Part shown: positions 10,736 through 24,333 of the stretch, in pieces
How the letters are laid out: every line of letters starts with the position of its first letter
How positions within the stretch are numbered: the stretch's first letter is position 1
Origin: Eudromia elegans
Taxonomy: Eukaryota; Chordata; Aves; Tinamiformes; Tinamidae
Length of the DNA stretch: 64,000 bases
Direction of reading: 5' to 3'
Assembly (NCBI GenBank): GCA_003342815.1
Contig: PTEX01000529.1
Coordinates: 54,226-118,225 of the forward strand
Program-made: the position numbers and the translations under genes
Notes under the pieces: generated by a model
Databases searched by the model: none
What the model saw: only the letters and a program-made list of their open reading frames with translations
Told to the model about the DNA's origin: nothing

Positions 10736-13700
10736 GCAGGACCTCCCGTTGCACCATCCCCTCCTTCCCAACCCCAGCGGGCATCCGGCCGGGCTTTGCG
10801 CCCTGTGGAGGGTTGGTACCAAGAAGCTGGGGCTTCCACTCTGGAAGCTTCTCTGCTCTTTAAATTACTGCCCTTATCTCTCCGGAGGGGAGTCGCTCCT
10901 GGTTTGAGTCCCTGCAGGGTGGGGAGTCTCGCTGCTCCTTGGCGGGAGGGCTGGAGCTGCCGCTGCCGGGACTCGGCTCCGGCGACGCGGGTCTCCGCGT
11001 GTCCGCCCGGCCGGGGGGACGACACGAGGGCGGCGGGAGGAGGCGGCTGGAGCCCTGCGGCGTCGCGGGCGGCTGGAGCGGGCGGTGGGAACGGGGCTGC
11101 CGCCGCCGTGGGTCACGCTGGCCGCGGTGCCGTTACTGCCTCCGCCTCCCCGCGCGCTTGGCCGATGCGTGGTTTGCTGCGTCCGGCTCCCTGAGGGCCG
11201 GCGCCTGTCCGAGCGCGCTGGGAACGGCCCCGCCGGCAGGATGCTGCCGTGCCGGCCGCTGCTCTCCCCGTGCACCACGGCAAACACGAGCACGCAGCGG
11301 CTGAGCGCAAAAAGGAGGCAGAAAACACCCGCAGAGCTCTGCCCCGCGAGCCTCAGCGCCTCACCCCTTTGCAAAGGAGCCTCGTGGCTGGCGGCGCGTC
11401 TGTCGCGCTCCAGGCTTTGCTCGGAGGATGTTTCGTCTCCCGGGGTCCCCGCTGCCCTCCGGGACGAGCGGAGGGTTTCAGTGTTCCCACGGGCACCACA
11501 AGGTGCAGAACGGGGGACCTGGATCCCAGGGAAGAGGAAGAGCTCGTGCGCAAGCCGGGAGGCCTCCGCCGCCCTCTGCTTCGGTCTCGGACACAAGACA
11601 AGGGGTGCGATGGGCAGCAGCTTTCTGCCCCCTCCCCGCCCTCCGCAGAGCTCCCCGGCCCGCTGCCCCGTGCTCGTCCGCAGCGCGCGGGCTCCTGCTC
11701 GCCCGGGCAGCTCCCGCCTGCCGTCCCCACCGCGCCGGGTCCTCCTGGGCCCGAGCGGGTCCCGGCCACGCACCGGGGCGACGGGTCTGCAGCCGGCGCA
11801 GCCGCTCGGCCTCTCTCCCCCGAGGGGGTTTTAATGAGCACAAGCGTTGCGCCCTTTGATGATGAGGAAGACCCGACTCTGTAGACTGGGTGTTGCTTGT
11901 GGGATCCAGCTCCCTGAGGGATCTCGTGGCAATGAGAGGGGGGAAATATCCCCGGGGCCCGAGACCTCCCCTCAGGGATTCCAGCCTTGTTTGAGGCTGC
12001 ACTGTACCCAGGCTGCTTGCTCACTCGCTGCAATTACTTTTGATTAGCAGATGTGTGAGCTCCCTCTTCTGCATCCTCCTGGTATTTATGAGGAGTTTAT
12101 CGACCCAGCTACGCGATTCTGCGGCAGCGGTGTTCGGAAAGCAGTACTCTGGCTGGAATTCTGTCCCTACAGCTGCAAAGGTGAGATTGGCAGCGAGAGA
12201 ATGGAGGGAAATGCTCAACCTAAGGAGAGCTTGGACGGTTCAAAACTCTGATCCGTATTTTGTGATCCCCACGCTTCCTCAGCAGGGCTGGGTGCTCCTC
12301 CCGGGGTCTCCTGCAGCACCATCCTTAGGCAGGAGCCTTAAAAACCCGCAGCTGGGGAGGTCCAAATGACGTCACCTGTCAGGTTAAATTCATTAAATGC
12401 AACCCCTGCTTCCTACTGAGAAAATATTGCGACCAAAGTGATGGTGTTAATTAGAAAGCCCCGAGATATGACGGAACTGTTTTGCAAGATGACACAAGAA
12501 AACATTTATCACGGCGAGAGTGACAGGAACTTAAGTGAGGAAAGGTGACGGATGAGCTGTACAAAGCAGGATGAAATCCGGCGTGGAGATTGGGAGCCGC
12601 GGACGCGCGGGGTTCGGGCGAGGCCTCCGCGTCGGCGTCGCGGCTGTCGAGGGCTGCGGAGCCCCGTGCCTGGCGTGGGCAGCACCCGGCGTGGGCAGCA
12701 CCCGTCGGGGCCGTCCCCGCCGCGGGGACATCCCGGCCTTGGAGGCTCCGGGTTGCTCCGTGTCGGCGTCTCCGCAGGAGGGTGTCCCGTGTCCCCACGT
12801 CCAGCACGGCGCTGGGGCAGCTCTGCTATGGGCAGAGGCTGACGTGCACATGGGGCCGTTCCTGCTTCCTCCCGCGCCTCCTGTCCCCGGTTGCCTCACA
12901 GGGATAACGCAGGTTCAGCGCTAAATTCTCCTTCCTGAGCCTGAGCCTCGGCCTGTGTGGGTTTTGGTGTTTGCTGAGGAATTTAATTTGTTAATTCGGT
13001 CGGCCGTGGGGCGCTCTGACACACAGGAGCGCGGGGCCGCCGGCACACGCTGCTCTCCCGCGCACGTTCCCCTCCCGGCATCGCCGTTCTGCGCGCTTTT
13101 CATTGAGCTCCTAGGACGCTCGTTGCAGTGATGCTTTCAATTAAGGTCAGACGTTCCCGCTCCCCTCTTATTTCTTAGACCGATAGCGGCAGCGTTGACG
13201 CAAGTGCGTTGCTGTTGCGGGTCTACTCTCTGCATCTTTATTAAATGACACTATATTATTTCGCGCTGTTCTCATCCTCTGCCCAGTCCTTCGCTCAAGG
13301 ACACTCATTTTCCATGTTGTCACTTCCAAACCCTTAGTCATCTCTTCTGTTCCTGTTGGTGTTTCACCACGCTTGAATTCAGCACCCCGCCATGCTCCTC
13401 CTCGTACCGCCGTGGCCTGCGGGGAGGCCACCCCTGCATGGGTTTCCGTTCGTTTCTCAGGGGTTTTCCTGCCTCCTGGTGCCCCTGGGGCTCTTTTTGC
13501 CATTTCCTGAGCTTAGCACAAGAGCAGAGACCCCCGGGCCTTGTCCCTGGCCCCGCTGCGCGGACGAGCGCCCAGGTCTCCTGCTTCCCTCGCTGCCGCT
13601 CCGGCGCCTGTGCGCAGGGGAGAGGTCTGGCAAGGGAGGGAGTTTTGACCGAGGCGTCCCCGGAGCCCCTGGGCCGCGACGGGGACGTCCCCTGAACACG

Positions 13701-14009
13701 AGGCAGCTCCCGAGCGCGGCGGAGCCTCCAAGGCTCCCAGGGCGCCGGGGCTGAGGGCGGGAGCCCAACGAGCCGTGTCCGTGCGAGCTCCGGATGCGAA
13801 CGCTGCGGAGCGGGGCCGTGAGCGCCGCGGGGCTCCCTGCGGGCGCCCGGAGCCCCGATTCCCGCGGGCCCGTCCGCGGCGCCGGGACCCGCTCGGAGCT
13901 CGTCCCCGCCGGCCGCACGGGATCCGCAGCGGCCCCCAGCGACACCCGGGTCTGCGGGGACCGGTCCCCGGGCACGACGCTGCCGACGCGGCAGGGATTT
14001 GGTATGGTA
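10736..14009. other. GC-rich intergenic DNA with CpG island-like segments
   Basis: CpG-dense stretches at about 10930-11830, 12580-12900 and 13540-13990 alternate with AT-richer ones (12000-12180, 12370-12540, 13130-13400). The short frame at 12051-12251 ends near a GTGAGA donor-like site but matches nothing I know and is not called a gene. Confidence 0.35.
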
Positions 14010-14790
14010 CCTGCTGCACTAATTAAAATCTGTTGAAGTAATTAGGGGATAACGACCTCAGCACTTACAGGCATACGAAGCTTAACAGCCTTATTATAGC
14101 TTGATTGAATCTGTACTGGCTGTAAGCAATTTCAAGCATAATATACATTACGGTACTTTTAGCTTTGGAGAATGTTGAAGCCCTGGAGCTGCCAAATATT
14201 AATACAATAGTAATGTATTGATTGCTTTGCACAATTATGAAAAAAATACATATATTTTTCCCTTTGCCATCCCCGTGACAAGCCGTGCCCCGGGGCCTGG
14301 ATCCGGAGCCAGGAAAGCGACTGCTCCCGCTTTCCCGTGGGGAAGCAGCTCCCGGCCCAGCTCCTGCCTCTGCCCGCGTGGACGTGCCCGGGGCTCGGTG
14401 CAGGAGCAGACCCCGCCGCTGACCAGGCAGCGAGCAGCGAAGCAGCGGGTTTGGCGCTCGAGTTTGTCTTCCTCACGTGCATTGCATCACAGTCACGTAG
14501 CTCGGCTTTCGCCTGCAGTGTGAGCGCTTGTGGTCTTGTGAGAGCTCCCCCAGCGCCTTCCTCCCCCACGCTGCAAAGCCTTGCTCCGACTGGCTGTAAA
14601 TTAGCACAAATAATGAAGTGGAAAAAGAACACTGTGCACGGGGAGGCGAGATCAGATAATGGGCAAAAGCGCAGAACGCAGAAATGAGAGCAAACCCCAG
14701 AGCAATAGCGCGCTGTGATAAAGCCGCTCAAAGCAGTGCAAACAATTTCCAATGAAATTGAAAACAAACAGAGCTTAAAAGCAGCGCTGG
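14010..14790. other. AT-rich islets, candidate non-coding elements
   Basis: Two AT-rich blocks (about 14010-14260 and 14580-14790) sit within very GC-rich sequence. They contain TAATTA/ATTAAA-type homeodomain-like cores and no coding features. Conservation cannot be seen from this window, so an enhancer role is only a suggestion. Confidence 0.3.
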
Positions 14791-17700
14791 GGATGGTTGT
14801 GGGCATCCTCCGTGCGCTGCCGCCCGCAGCCCTGGCTCCTCGCAGCGCGGAGCGGCCACCGCTGCGTTTCCATGGGGCAGGAGGTGCCAGCAACAGGGCT
14901 GCGGGGCAGGGAGGACACGGGTCCAGGTGACCAGGGAAGGTGGGACAGGAGCTCTGGGTTCCTTCTGCCCCTTGTGCTGGTGGGACATGGGGTGCCCCTC
15001 ATTGGCCCTGCGTCTCCTGTGTCGCTCCCCACCATAAGGACCGCGGGTGACAGAGCCCCATGGGGTCCCTGTGGGGTTCCCGTGGGGTTCCCATGGGATC
15101 CCAGATTTCCCATGGGAATCTGCTGCCCCGCTCAGCCTCCGCCTCCACGCTCATCCCATCCCGTGGGAGGTGCTGGAGCTCCGGCTCCGCGATGGGAGAG
15201 GTGCAGAGGGGCCTCCCAAAACGGGCAGAGCAGCTTTTAAGGAGGGAGCTGCTGTTCAGGCCGCTCCTGGGTGGCTGCTGCCCTCTGCGCTGGGGGAGCA
15301 GGAGGGCTTTGGGACGGGCGGCGAGGCGCGTGCCGTAACTGTGTGTAATTACTGGCAGTTTTGTGCGCGATGACAGGTCATTCGGTGCCGCGGTGCGTGC
15401 CGTGGACGTACCCGCGGCGGCTCCCGCGGCAGCGCGGGCCGAGCTCTGCTCGAGGGCCGTGGGCACCGCGCGCTCCCCCGGCCTCCCCGTCCCGTTGGCG
15501 CCGGCATCTCTGCAGCCCCAGCGCAGCCCCGGGGCGGGAGGTGTCCCCTGGGCGCAGGGGTGACCCTGCCCTCGGAGCCACTTCGGCTCCACGCTATGTC
15601 TCGTAAAGCAGAGGCCTTTGGTGACCGCGTGTTGGTGCCGAGACGTTCTGCTCTGCAGCGCGTGTCCCAGGAGGGGCAACGGGGCTGGCACAGGAAACAG
15701 CAGCTCCCCATTCCCCTTTCCAGCCCATTCCCAAGGGGATCTGCGGATGCTCCTCCTTTGAGGAGCTGCTGGAAAAGGGAATATTCAAGAGAGCAGTCAA
15801 ACTGAGTCCTCTGAGTCCCTGGAAGATTGACATGGAGGGACCTGTCACCGTCATGGTGGAAGAGCAGGAAGGAGTCTCCAGCCGAGCTGAATGCCTCCTG
15901 TCACGGACATGGGGCCTCGCGCAGGAAGGCAGCGGTGCCTGCGGTTCCCCTTTTCCAACTCCCCAGCCCTGAGCAGGGCACGGGGGTGGCTGCAGCCCGG
16001 CCATGGGCACAGCTGTGCTGGGAGCCCAATTCCCTGCGAATTCCCGGTTTCACGGGACGCAGCGCGGGAGGCGGCGGCAGCCTTGCTGAGACCGCCCTGG
16101 GGTCAGCGGATCTGAGCTAATATTGACACGCGCCGGGAGGGCCTGGGAGCAGAGGGGGCTGCGCGAGGTGGGACCGTCAGCTGCACAAACACGGGGCGGC
16201 CGCGGCCGGCGGAGACAGACCCCGTGGGGAGGGCTCGGGGGGCTGCGGCTGGAGCGGGGACGGGGGGACGCGACGACCGTCACGGCCAGCGAGGCTGGGG
16301 GTCTCCTGCTGTGCTCCCGCCCAGGACATCCTGCTTCCAACACGGGCGTTGTGCTAAAGACGGAAGGAGACCGGCCCCGCTGTGCAGAACAGGGAAGCTG
16401 CTTCCCGCGGTCCCGCTCCTGGAGCCGCTGCCGGGGCGCGGGGCCGTGGGGAAGGCTGGTGTCCCCCAGCCCCGCTGTCTGCGGCGAGTGCAGGGCTGCT
16501 CCTGCCCCCCGTCCCTGCAAACACCCGCGTGCCGAGCGGTTCCCATTGGGAAACCAGCTCTGCCAGCCTGAGGACAGCCCAGCGCTCCGCAGGGGCACCC
16601 TGCTTCCCTTGGGCATGGATATCCCGCACCAGGATACCCGCCTCGTGCAGGCGGAGCTCCCCGCGCAGACCGCTGGCCTGGGGCAGGGTTAGCACCTCCA
16701 GAGCCTCCGTGATGCAGTTTCTCTGCATCCTTGCTCTCCTCACCTCGAGGATGAGCAGTGTCCGTCTCTGGGCTGCTCTAAGCCGTGAGCGTCGTGTTCT
16801 GCCTTCCCTCACTCACCAGCTCTTCCCTTGGGAAAAACACTTAAGGGATGGATACGGGCTGAGTATGTGTCTGTAGCTGTAGAGACAAATATGGAGCAAA
16901 TACTGGAAAAACTGAGGGAGGATTTCGGTTCTGCTCGGAGGACGGCCCGGTCCGCCTCCAGCCTTGGGGCTGGGGACAGGGTTTGCTCTACGGCTGCTCC
17001 GTCGCGCGGATGCGGCCCTCTCCCTGCGAAGGAGGAACGGAAGGAGCACAGCTCACGGGGACGGGGCAGATCCAGACCTCAGCGGGGTCCCTCTGGTCTC
17101 TTTGGGTGTTCTGGTTTTGAAAATCAGATGAAATTAGAAAAACAACCGTGAAGGGCAGCTCTGACCTGCCCGAAGCTGTCCAGATTGCTGTTTTCCGTGG
17201 AAACCGAACGATTCTTCCTGCTGGAGATCCTCGGTGTGCCGGACACCTGCTCTCAGCTGCGCGTTTCCCACGGCCGGGAGCCAACGCGGCCGCGAGCCGG
17301 TCCCCGCGCGTCCATCCGCTCCGCGCCCCGTCCCGAGGGGCTCTCGGCCCGGCTTCCCCGGGGCTCCCCCAGCTCGGCGTCGCTCTCCCAACTCGGCCCA
17401 GACCCGGCTGCCCTTGTGGGGTAGCTCCCTGCCCGCCCTCGCGCGCAGACCGGCGGCCCCCGCGCTGCTGGGGGGCTGCAGGGCCGCGAGCAGAGCCCGG
17501 GTCCCGGAGAGCCCCGGTCCTCCGGCAGCGCCTGCACGGGGAGGGTCCCCCGGGCCCGCGGGGAGGGTCTCGCACCAGGCGCGCGGAGCTGCGTGTGGAA
17601 ATGCGGCCCCGGGTGGGAGCAGCGGCCCGGGCAGTGCCATGTGCTGCTCTTGGAGGTCGTGGCAGCTCCGGGAGTGAACGCGCTTGTCCCGGGGACGGTG

Positions 17701-18724
17701 ACGGAGGTCTCGCCGTGGTGCCAGGAACAGGGCGCCTCTGTGCACGGAGCAGCAGGAGAGCCCCCCTTGCCCCCAGTGCTGCGTCCCGGCTGCTCTGGGA
17801 CGTTTGCAGGGTCCCGCGCCCCATCCGCCGTGTGCGGGACGCAGAGCGCGGTGGGACGTGGAGCACGGGGGACCCTGAGCGTGCTGGACAGCGCCCATGG
17901 TGTCGCGCAGACCGCGGTGCCGCGCGGCCCCGGCGCGGGGACGGGCTGTGCCCAGCGCCGTTCCTTGCCTTGTAGAGACCTCTAGAGCCGGCTCGGCTCC
18001 GCGCCCGCTGCCGCTCCCATGCGGCCAGTGCGGGGGTGGCGGGAGCCTTCGCAGGTCCCACCTTCAGCTTCCTCAGCGGCCCAGGACACCAACCCGCCTG
18101 GGCCTGCTCGGGGCCGCACCAGGCTGGGGAGAGGACGAGCGCGGGGTGATCAGACCCAGCTGGACGGGGTTTTGTCCCCAACCAAGGCACATCCTGGACA
18201 CAACAGCCCCAGCCCCAGCCTGCGGTCGATGGGGCACGTGGGTCCTGCGGACCCGCACCCTGGGGTCCTCGCCCCTGCGCGCTCCCAGTCCTTGTTCCAA
18301 GCGGGAGAAGTGTGCTCAGACAAGGTGGGGAAGGCCCATGTGCTTGGTGGGTGACGTGATCACGAGGCTGTTGTGTGTCATCTATGAGTCCTGGTGCCCG
18401 GGGAGGCCCTTGGGGCTTGTGCAGAGCCCCGTATCATGTCTATCCCTGAGGAGGAGAAGGCAGCGCAGACCGTCCAGTGCAGACCACTCAGCCACCCCCG
18501 TCCCCGAGGGGCTTGTGCAGCACGTCCACGTGTGTCACCTCCAAGGGCATGAAGAACCAGAGGGCAACCGGTGCGGCTTTGCCAAGGGCAGATCAACCGG
18601 CTGCCTTCAGCAGCAAAATGCCCGACGGCACCGGCGATGCGGAGGGGTGACCAAGAGCAGCCCCCAGAGACTTCTACGGCAGCTTGAAAACGATGAGGCC
18701 AAACTCTTCTCTGTTGTTAGATCA
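14791..18724. other. GC-rich intergenic DNA, no gene seen
   Basis: Contains a small cluster of imperfect GTGGGGTTCCC-like repeats (15058-15122) and a CpG-dense stretch (about 17230-17960). The long frames on both strands (for example 16988-18190, minus) are compositional. The 18400-18720 part may be a decayed CR1 leading into the 42-bp repeat, on weak similarity. Confidence 0.35.
15058..15122 (+). repeat. Short imperfect tandem repeat
   Basis: Several copies of an 11-12 bp unit like GTGGGGTTCCC or CATGGGATCCC, partly palindromic (CCCATGGG). Confidence 0.6.
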
Positions 18725-18892
18725 GGTCCTTCGCAACCATCATTTCTACGGTTCTGCAATCCCCTAGGTCCTTCGCAACCGAAGTTTCTGAGGTTCTGCA
18801 ATCCCCTAGGTCCTTCGCAACCGAAGTTTCTGAGGTTCTGCAATCCCCTAGGTCCTTCGCAACCAAAGGTCCTGAGGTTTTGCAATCTCCCG
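18725..18892 (+). repeat. 42-bp tandem repeat, four copies
   Basis: Four consecutive 42-bp units begin at 18725, 18767, 18809 and 18851, each starting GGTCCTTCGCAACC. The unit resembles the CR1 tail motif AGGTCCCTTCCAACC plus the following TTCTATGATTCT-like sequence, so it probably arose by amplification of a CR1 end. The length is a multiple of three, giving a 14-residue repeat (GPSQPKFLRFCNPL) in one frame. The larger frame around it has no recognisable domain. Confidence 0.92.
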
Positions 18893-20973
18893 GTGCCCTG
18901 ATCAGCATGAAGGCTGCTAGGTGTGGACGGCCCTTACTGGGAGCTGGCGTGGCACAAGGAGTTTGTCCTTCCACCACTTTCCCCGTCTGTGGTGCGAACA
19001 CCAGCAGAAATCTTCATCTGGCATCTGTCACGTCTGTCCTTCTACCTCAGTGTGGTCTGTGCAAGAGAAATGCAGGTGTGCTGCCTTAAAATGTGCACAA
19101 ACAAGGGAGCTGCAGGCGCCTTTATAGCTAAACAAATAAGAACAGAATGTCTAAGAGAGTGAAGAAGGGTTGTGCATTTCCCTTCTCCTTTGCTGTACCA
19201 GGTTTCAGAGAAAAAAATAGGAACTCTGAAAAAATGGAATTTTATATTATATATTTCCACTGGGTAGGGAAAGCATTTTTAGATTAATCTGTAAAAGGAG
19301 CTCGCTGCTGCACTTGATTGAAGCTACTAGAATGTTTTGAAGAGCTGAAATAAATTGCTCCAATCAATCATTTCTGCAGTAAGTGCAGCTCCTATTTCCT
19401 GCTGGCCAGGCTAACTTTTGGTCTTTAATACCATCATTTATTTAAATGTGTAGCAGAGGATATATTTAGAGGTGTCATGTTTCCTAAAGAAAAGTTTGAG
19501 GAGTGAGCACAACATCTGCATGTTAATGTCAGAGATGGATTAAACTTACTTTACTTAAAATATCAGCTTCCGAGCTGGTCATTTCAGGCACCAGCAGAGG
19601 AAAACGAGCCCTTTCAGGAGCTGTTCATCTTCTGCTAATGCAGATGGAGGCAGTGCTTTCTCGCTCTGGAGGTGCCCCGTTTCTCCCCGTCAGCGTTCAA
19701 TGGAGCTGGTGTGGTCCATACGGTGCCACGTGAAGTCTGGGGAGGTGGATCTGCTCTGGTTTTGAGCCGGAGGTTTCAGAGATTTCTGTTTACTTGTCTG
19801 TAACCGCGGTACAGAAGTGGAGGGGAGGACCAGAGAACCGGAGCCACGGCTGAGGCAGGGCAGGAGGCGGCGTGGAGGGTGGTGGACCTTCCCAGTCCTC
19901 TACCAGCGCTCTACGACCGGTGGCATTGCTCGGCACCCACCCAGCCCAGCAGCACCGGGAGCAAAGACGCTTTCAGACTGGAACCTAACCACCCTTAGCT
20001 TGCACTCTGCAGAAGGCAGCCCTGCGATGCCCCATTTGGGGGTATTGGTGCTAGCGTCCGTGCGTAGTGAATACCCTGCGCACGGGGGAAGCCCCGCCAG
20101 GTCTCAGCATTTCCAATAGTCACCTGCTGCAGAACAGGGCCAAGCCAGGCTGTGGGCTGGCTTTGTGCTCACGTTCCCCAGGTGTTAGTCTTGTTGTTCC
20201 CATCATCAGAAACAGGGGAGGACCTCCACTGTCCCAGGCACGGCCACCTCCAAGAGGTGAAGCTCTGGCTGAGGGACCTGCGGTCTGTGTTGCCCGGATG
20301 CTGCCAGACCCTGTTTGGAAGTCGTCTGCTTGGGCTCGGTGACTCATTCCACCAAGCAGCATCGTCAAGGACTACGAATCAGGTAACACGGATACCAGAG
20401 CAGGGAGTGGCTGGCACCGAGAACTTGTTGCTCTCATCCTTCCCCGTGGCTGGCTTGTTTGGCAGCCAAAACACGAGGATCCAGGACAGAGACCTCCAGG
20501 GAGGCAGGGCTCCTGCGAATCCCTGCCTTTCCCTGAGGTCATTCCTGAGCAGTGTTTGTCTAACTCGATTTTAAAGCCGCCAGCGCTATCGGCTCCAGCC
20601 GCTCTGGAAGTTGTTTACTTCTGCGCCGATGACGTTTTCTGCCGTGTCTGATCCCGGCCGTGAGCGCTGCCCCTCGCGCTGACCTTCCTGGGGAACAGCA
20701 GCCCGCGCTTCCTGCCCACGGCCATCTGGGGCTGTTTGCAGGCTCCTATCGCCTCTCCTTATCTCTGGAGAGCAAGCAATCCCCTCCGATGCAGGGGTGT
20801 TGAGGCGCTCGGCGGGGCCGCTCTCCGGTGCGCTCGGTGCGCAACCGCTCGGGGGAAGCGGCTCCAACCTCAGCACGGCGGCGGCGCCGGCCCCGCTGCT
20901 CGGCTGCAGCCCCGCGGCTGCCGCGCGTTCCCCCCGCGCGCGCACTGCTGGTCTGAGCCCGGCACGGCGCTCC
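18893..20973. other. Intergenic sequence with an AT-rich islet
   Basis: The segment at about 19240-19560 is AT-rich with few CpG, unlike its surroundings, and is a candidate conserved non-coding element. The remainder has no recognisable gene. Confidence 0.35.
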
Positions 20974-21113
20974 CGCGGGACGGAGCTGCCTCCAGGCACG
21001 CGCTCACCTGGCTGCTCCTGCCCCGCTGGGTCCCTCTGCCCCCCGCGGGACGGAGCTGCCTCCAGGCACGCGCTCACCTGGCTGCTCCCGCCCCGCGGGG
21101 TCCCTCTGCCCCC
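20974..21113 (+). repeat. 70-bp direct duplication
   Basis: Two nearly identical 70-bp copies (20974-21043 and 21044-21113), both including GCGGGACGGAGCTGCC and GCTCACCTGGCTGCTCC. They differ at only a few bases. Confidence 0.92.
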
Positions 21114-24100
21114 GAGGACGAGACCGACTGCCCCCTTGGGGTGTTTCGGCCCTTATTTGGACAGTTTGGGGCACGGAGAAAACGTCTTACCTGTAGCTTG
21201 AGTATTTTTGTAATGCCCTGCATCTCCTCCTGGGGTGACTCCCCCTCCCCTAACAACAGAGGAGGGATATTTTAGGGGAGCACAGCTGAAGTGTTGGTTT
21301 CCTCCCTAGCTGCTGTGGGGCTGGAAAACTTCCCTTAGGAAATCCTTTGATGTGTAAAGTGTGATGATCCTCCAAATCCCTCACAGGCTGGAACCACTGA
21401 GATCTGCATCAGCTCTTCCTCGCAGGCCCTTCCTCATTTGGAAAGACTCTGAACTGGCCTTGTTGTGTGGAAACAGTGGGGAGAGAAATGCACAGGAAAT
21501 GAAAAAAAAATAATAATAAAAAGGGCATCGATAACATGAGCTGGTCACAGGGGCTTTAGAGAGACCTGGTGCACTTTCTGGTGCCAGGAAACAGGCCCTT
21601 GTGTGACAGGAGGACCAGTGTCTTCATCAGAGCAGCTGATGGGAAACGGGTGCCGTTTCCAGCACCCCCATCCTTCATGAGAGGTGTCCCGGGTGCTGCG
21701 AATGCTGAGGTGGATGCACCGCCACTGGAGCCTTCCTTCGGAAAGAGCGTCCTCGGGATGTCTGCAATAGACTCGTGGTACGTGCCCCCGTGCAGCAGAA
21801 CCTGCAGGAAAGCCCTGGGCAGCGTCTGCAAGAGATCCCGCTCTCCATCCTGTCTGGAAAAGCCGGTGCCCCGGGGTCCTGCCCGCCGGGATGGGGCTGA
21901 AGCCCCAGGCACAAGCGCCGGAGCAGCCCGAGCCCGGGCGATCCTTCTGCGTCCTCCTCACAGCCCCTGGGGTCCCTGGGGAGCTGCAGGGCTCTGGCCT
22001 CTGGTGGCACCACGTCAGATGGGGAACTGCGGCGATATTTCGGAAGCAAATCCATCTTCCTGAGCAAACACACAGACAGGAGCTCGGGCAAGGCTGAGCG
22101 GGGTGGTTGTGATTAATGGCGGCAGCAGCAGCCAAAAGCTTCCTGAGGGTTTTCCAGGTGGATCAAATCTGGAGTTCCTGGAGGGAGAACGCAGCATACA
22201 GCAAGTAGAACCCTCTGTTTGGCTGAGGGAGGAAATCACTGTTTATTTATGATTACTAAAAAGAACTAAAAAAAAAAAAAAAAGCCCTCCCCCCATCAGA
22301 GTCCCTCTTTTCAGCCTGCCTGTATCACCTATGTATATTACTTCTGAACCTGAAGAGCTTCACCAGGGAAGCAGAACAGGAAATCACCGAATGACTAACA
22401 TCTCATTCCAGGTCACGCTGTATAAAGGTGCAAGCCTCTGTGTCATCTGGAAAACACACTTATTCTCCGTCTTTTTTGGCTCAGCCCTGCAGTGAAAGAA
22501 ATGATTTGTTTTTACGTTTCTATCAGTTCGAATCTTTCTGGTGCCCTGATGCATCTGGAACATGCAGTTTGCATGCAAAGCGTATCTCAAGTCACCTTTC
22601 AATAAGCTTTTTTATCCTCTGAATAGACACAGCTATTTTTCTGTTCTTTTTTTTGGCCACTATTATGTATTTTAAAAAGGATTTTGCAATAATAATGTAT
22701 TATAAATTATGCAATTCTGGTGTTTCTGGTTTTCCAGCCGACGCCAGCTGAGGCTGCAGTGCAATCCGGGTAGAGAGCTGTGCAGCTCGCTGTTTTGCAA
22801 CAAGAAAAGTCAGATTTGGGCTCACAGCCGCTTGTGGGTTTCAGGATTTGTAGATCATTGACCATGGGTGGGAGCTAGACTGGTGGGGAATCCCCTCCCA
22901 CAGAGGCACGGAAGCGAAACCCAGAGGAGATTTTTGGAGGTCTCGCCAGGCTTGTGAGGGCATTTTCACTCCATGAGGGGTCAAACCCTTCGTGGCCACA
23001 GGGACGTGGCCGCTGGGCATGGGGAGCCCTGCACGGGCACCGCACAGAGCCTGTCTGCCTCCCAAGTGCTCAGGAGACGAAGCCTGGGCCAAGGCGGGAC
23101 AAAGCAAAACCACTTAGAATGCAAATGATGGGAAAGCAGGAAATATCTTGACCAGCTGGGAGTGTTACCTCCTGTTAATCTTTAATGCGCCGGCAATTTC
23201 AGCTTCCGCAGCTCCATGGGCTGAGGAGGTTCCCTCCGAGGCTGAGGAGGAGGAGGAAGGATCGATATCATCGTCGTTCAGTGGTACCAATGAGGACTCC
23301 TGATCACCTGCAGCTCTGCACTGACCAGGGCTGAGGTTCCTCCTTCCTCAGTGGGGCTGGCCCTCGGTGAGTCATTTTACATTGAACATTGGCGTTTGGG
23401 GCACCACTTTCTGCTTTGAGAAGAAAGAAAGGACGTAAATCTAAATGTATATCCGTATCACTAAGAATGAGGTGTAAAGTCTTGGCAAAATGTTTTGTAA
23501 CCCATCTGCACTGGCTGCGTTTGGCATCTGGGAATGTCCCCAGGCTCCTTTAACTTAAGAATGTGGATTCAGCCTGTGTTTATTCACCTGTGTTGAGTTA
23601 CATGGTCTTAAAAGAGGAAGAAGGGATTGGATAAATATTTGTGTTATGCTGAAGAACTTTCCTCTGCTGGTGGGTGTTTTCAGGGGACGAGAACCCTCGC
23701 TAATGGCAGCACTTAGAAATGCAAACATGCAGCATGCCCAGCTGCCTGCAGCTGGCAAGGACAACAGGCTGCGGGCAGCTCTGGAGGAGGAAGGCTTAGC
23801 TTGGCTCCAAACCAAACTTGCTCTCTTGCATTCCAACCACGGCCAGGCTCGTCCTAAGCTATGGCAGGGCACAGGTGAGGTAGAAGAACAAATGGGAACA
23901 CTGGGAGACAAATGGGAAACAGCATCATTCGTCAAAGTCCTTGTGACAAAGGGTCACAGAGGACTCCGCAGGATTAGCCTGTCGGTATCAACCAACCTTC
24001 GTGGGATTTGCTCCGAGTCCAGGTCATCCTGGCACTGTGTGTTGGGCCAAGAGGCTGGAAACGTAGTCTGAACATCAGGGCAGGAGCCCGTGTGTCTCTC

Positions 24101-24333
24101 CAGGGTTTTAGCATGACTTTTCTGCCCAGATAGCACTTTTTTCCTTGCGGTTTGTGTCACAGCTCTGTTGTCCAACACGCCTGTGGCACCACGCTCCATG
24201 TCTTTGCTCCTGCTCCTGAAGGCAAGCAAAGGCAGGAATTGGCTTCCCAGCAGGCACACAAGGAGTCTGGTGGGTTGGGAGAATTGTTTGGGGTCATTCA
24301 GAAAGTTGGGGCGTGAGCTGAAAGTGAAGCCTG
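21114..24333. other. Intergenic sequence, no gene seen
   Basis: Composition shifts here from GC-rich to mixed. There are A-runs near 21500 and 22267. A 141-codon frame at 23646-24071 has no recognisable family and no supporting signals. Confidence 0.4.

Noticed and set aside
12051..12251. Short frame ending near a GTGAGA donor-like site
   Set aside because: No family similarity and no supporting partner exon. Such donor-like sites are common by chance.
16988..18190. 400-codon minus-strand frame
   Set aside because: Compositional open frame; large plus-strand frames overlap it and no known motif is present.
23646..24071. 141-codon plus-strand frame
   Set aside because: No recognisable domain; length is within chance expectation for this composition.
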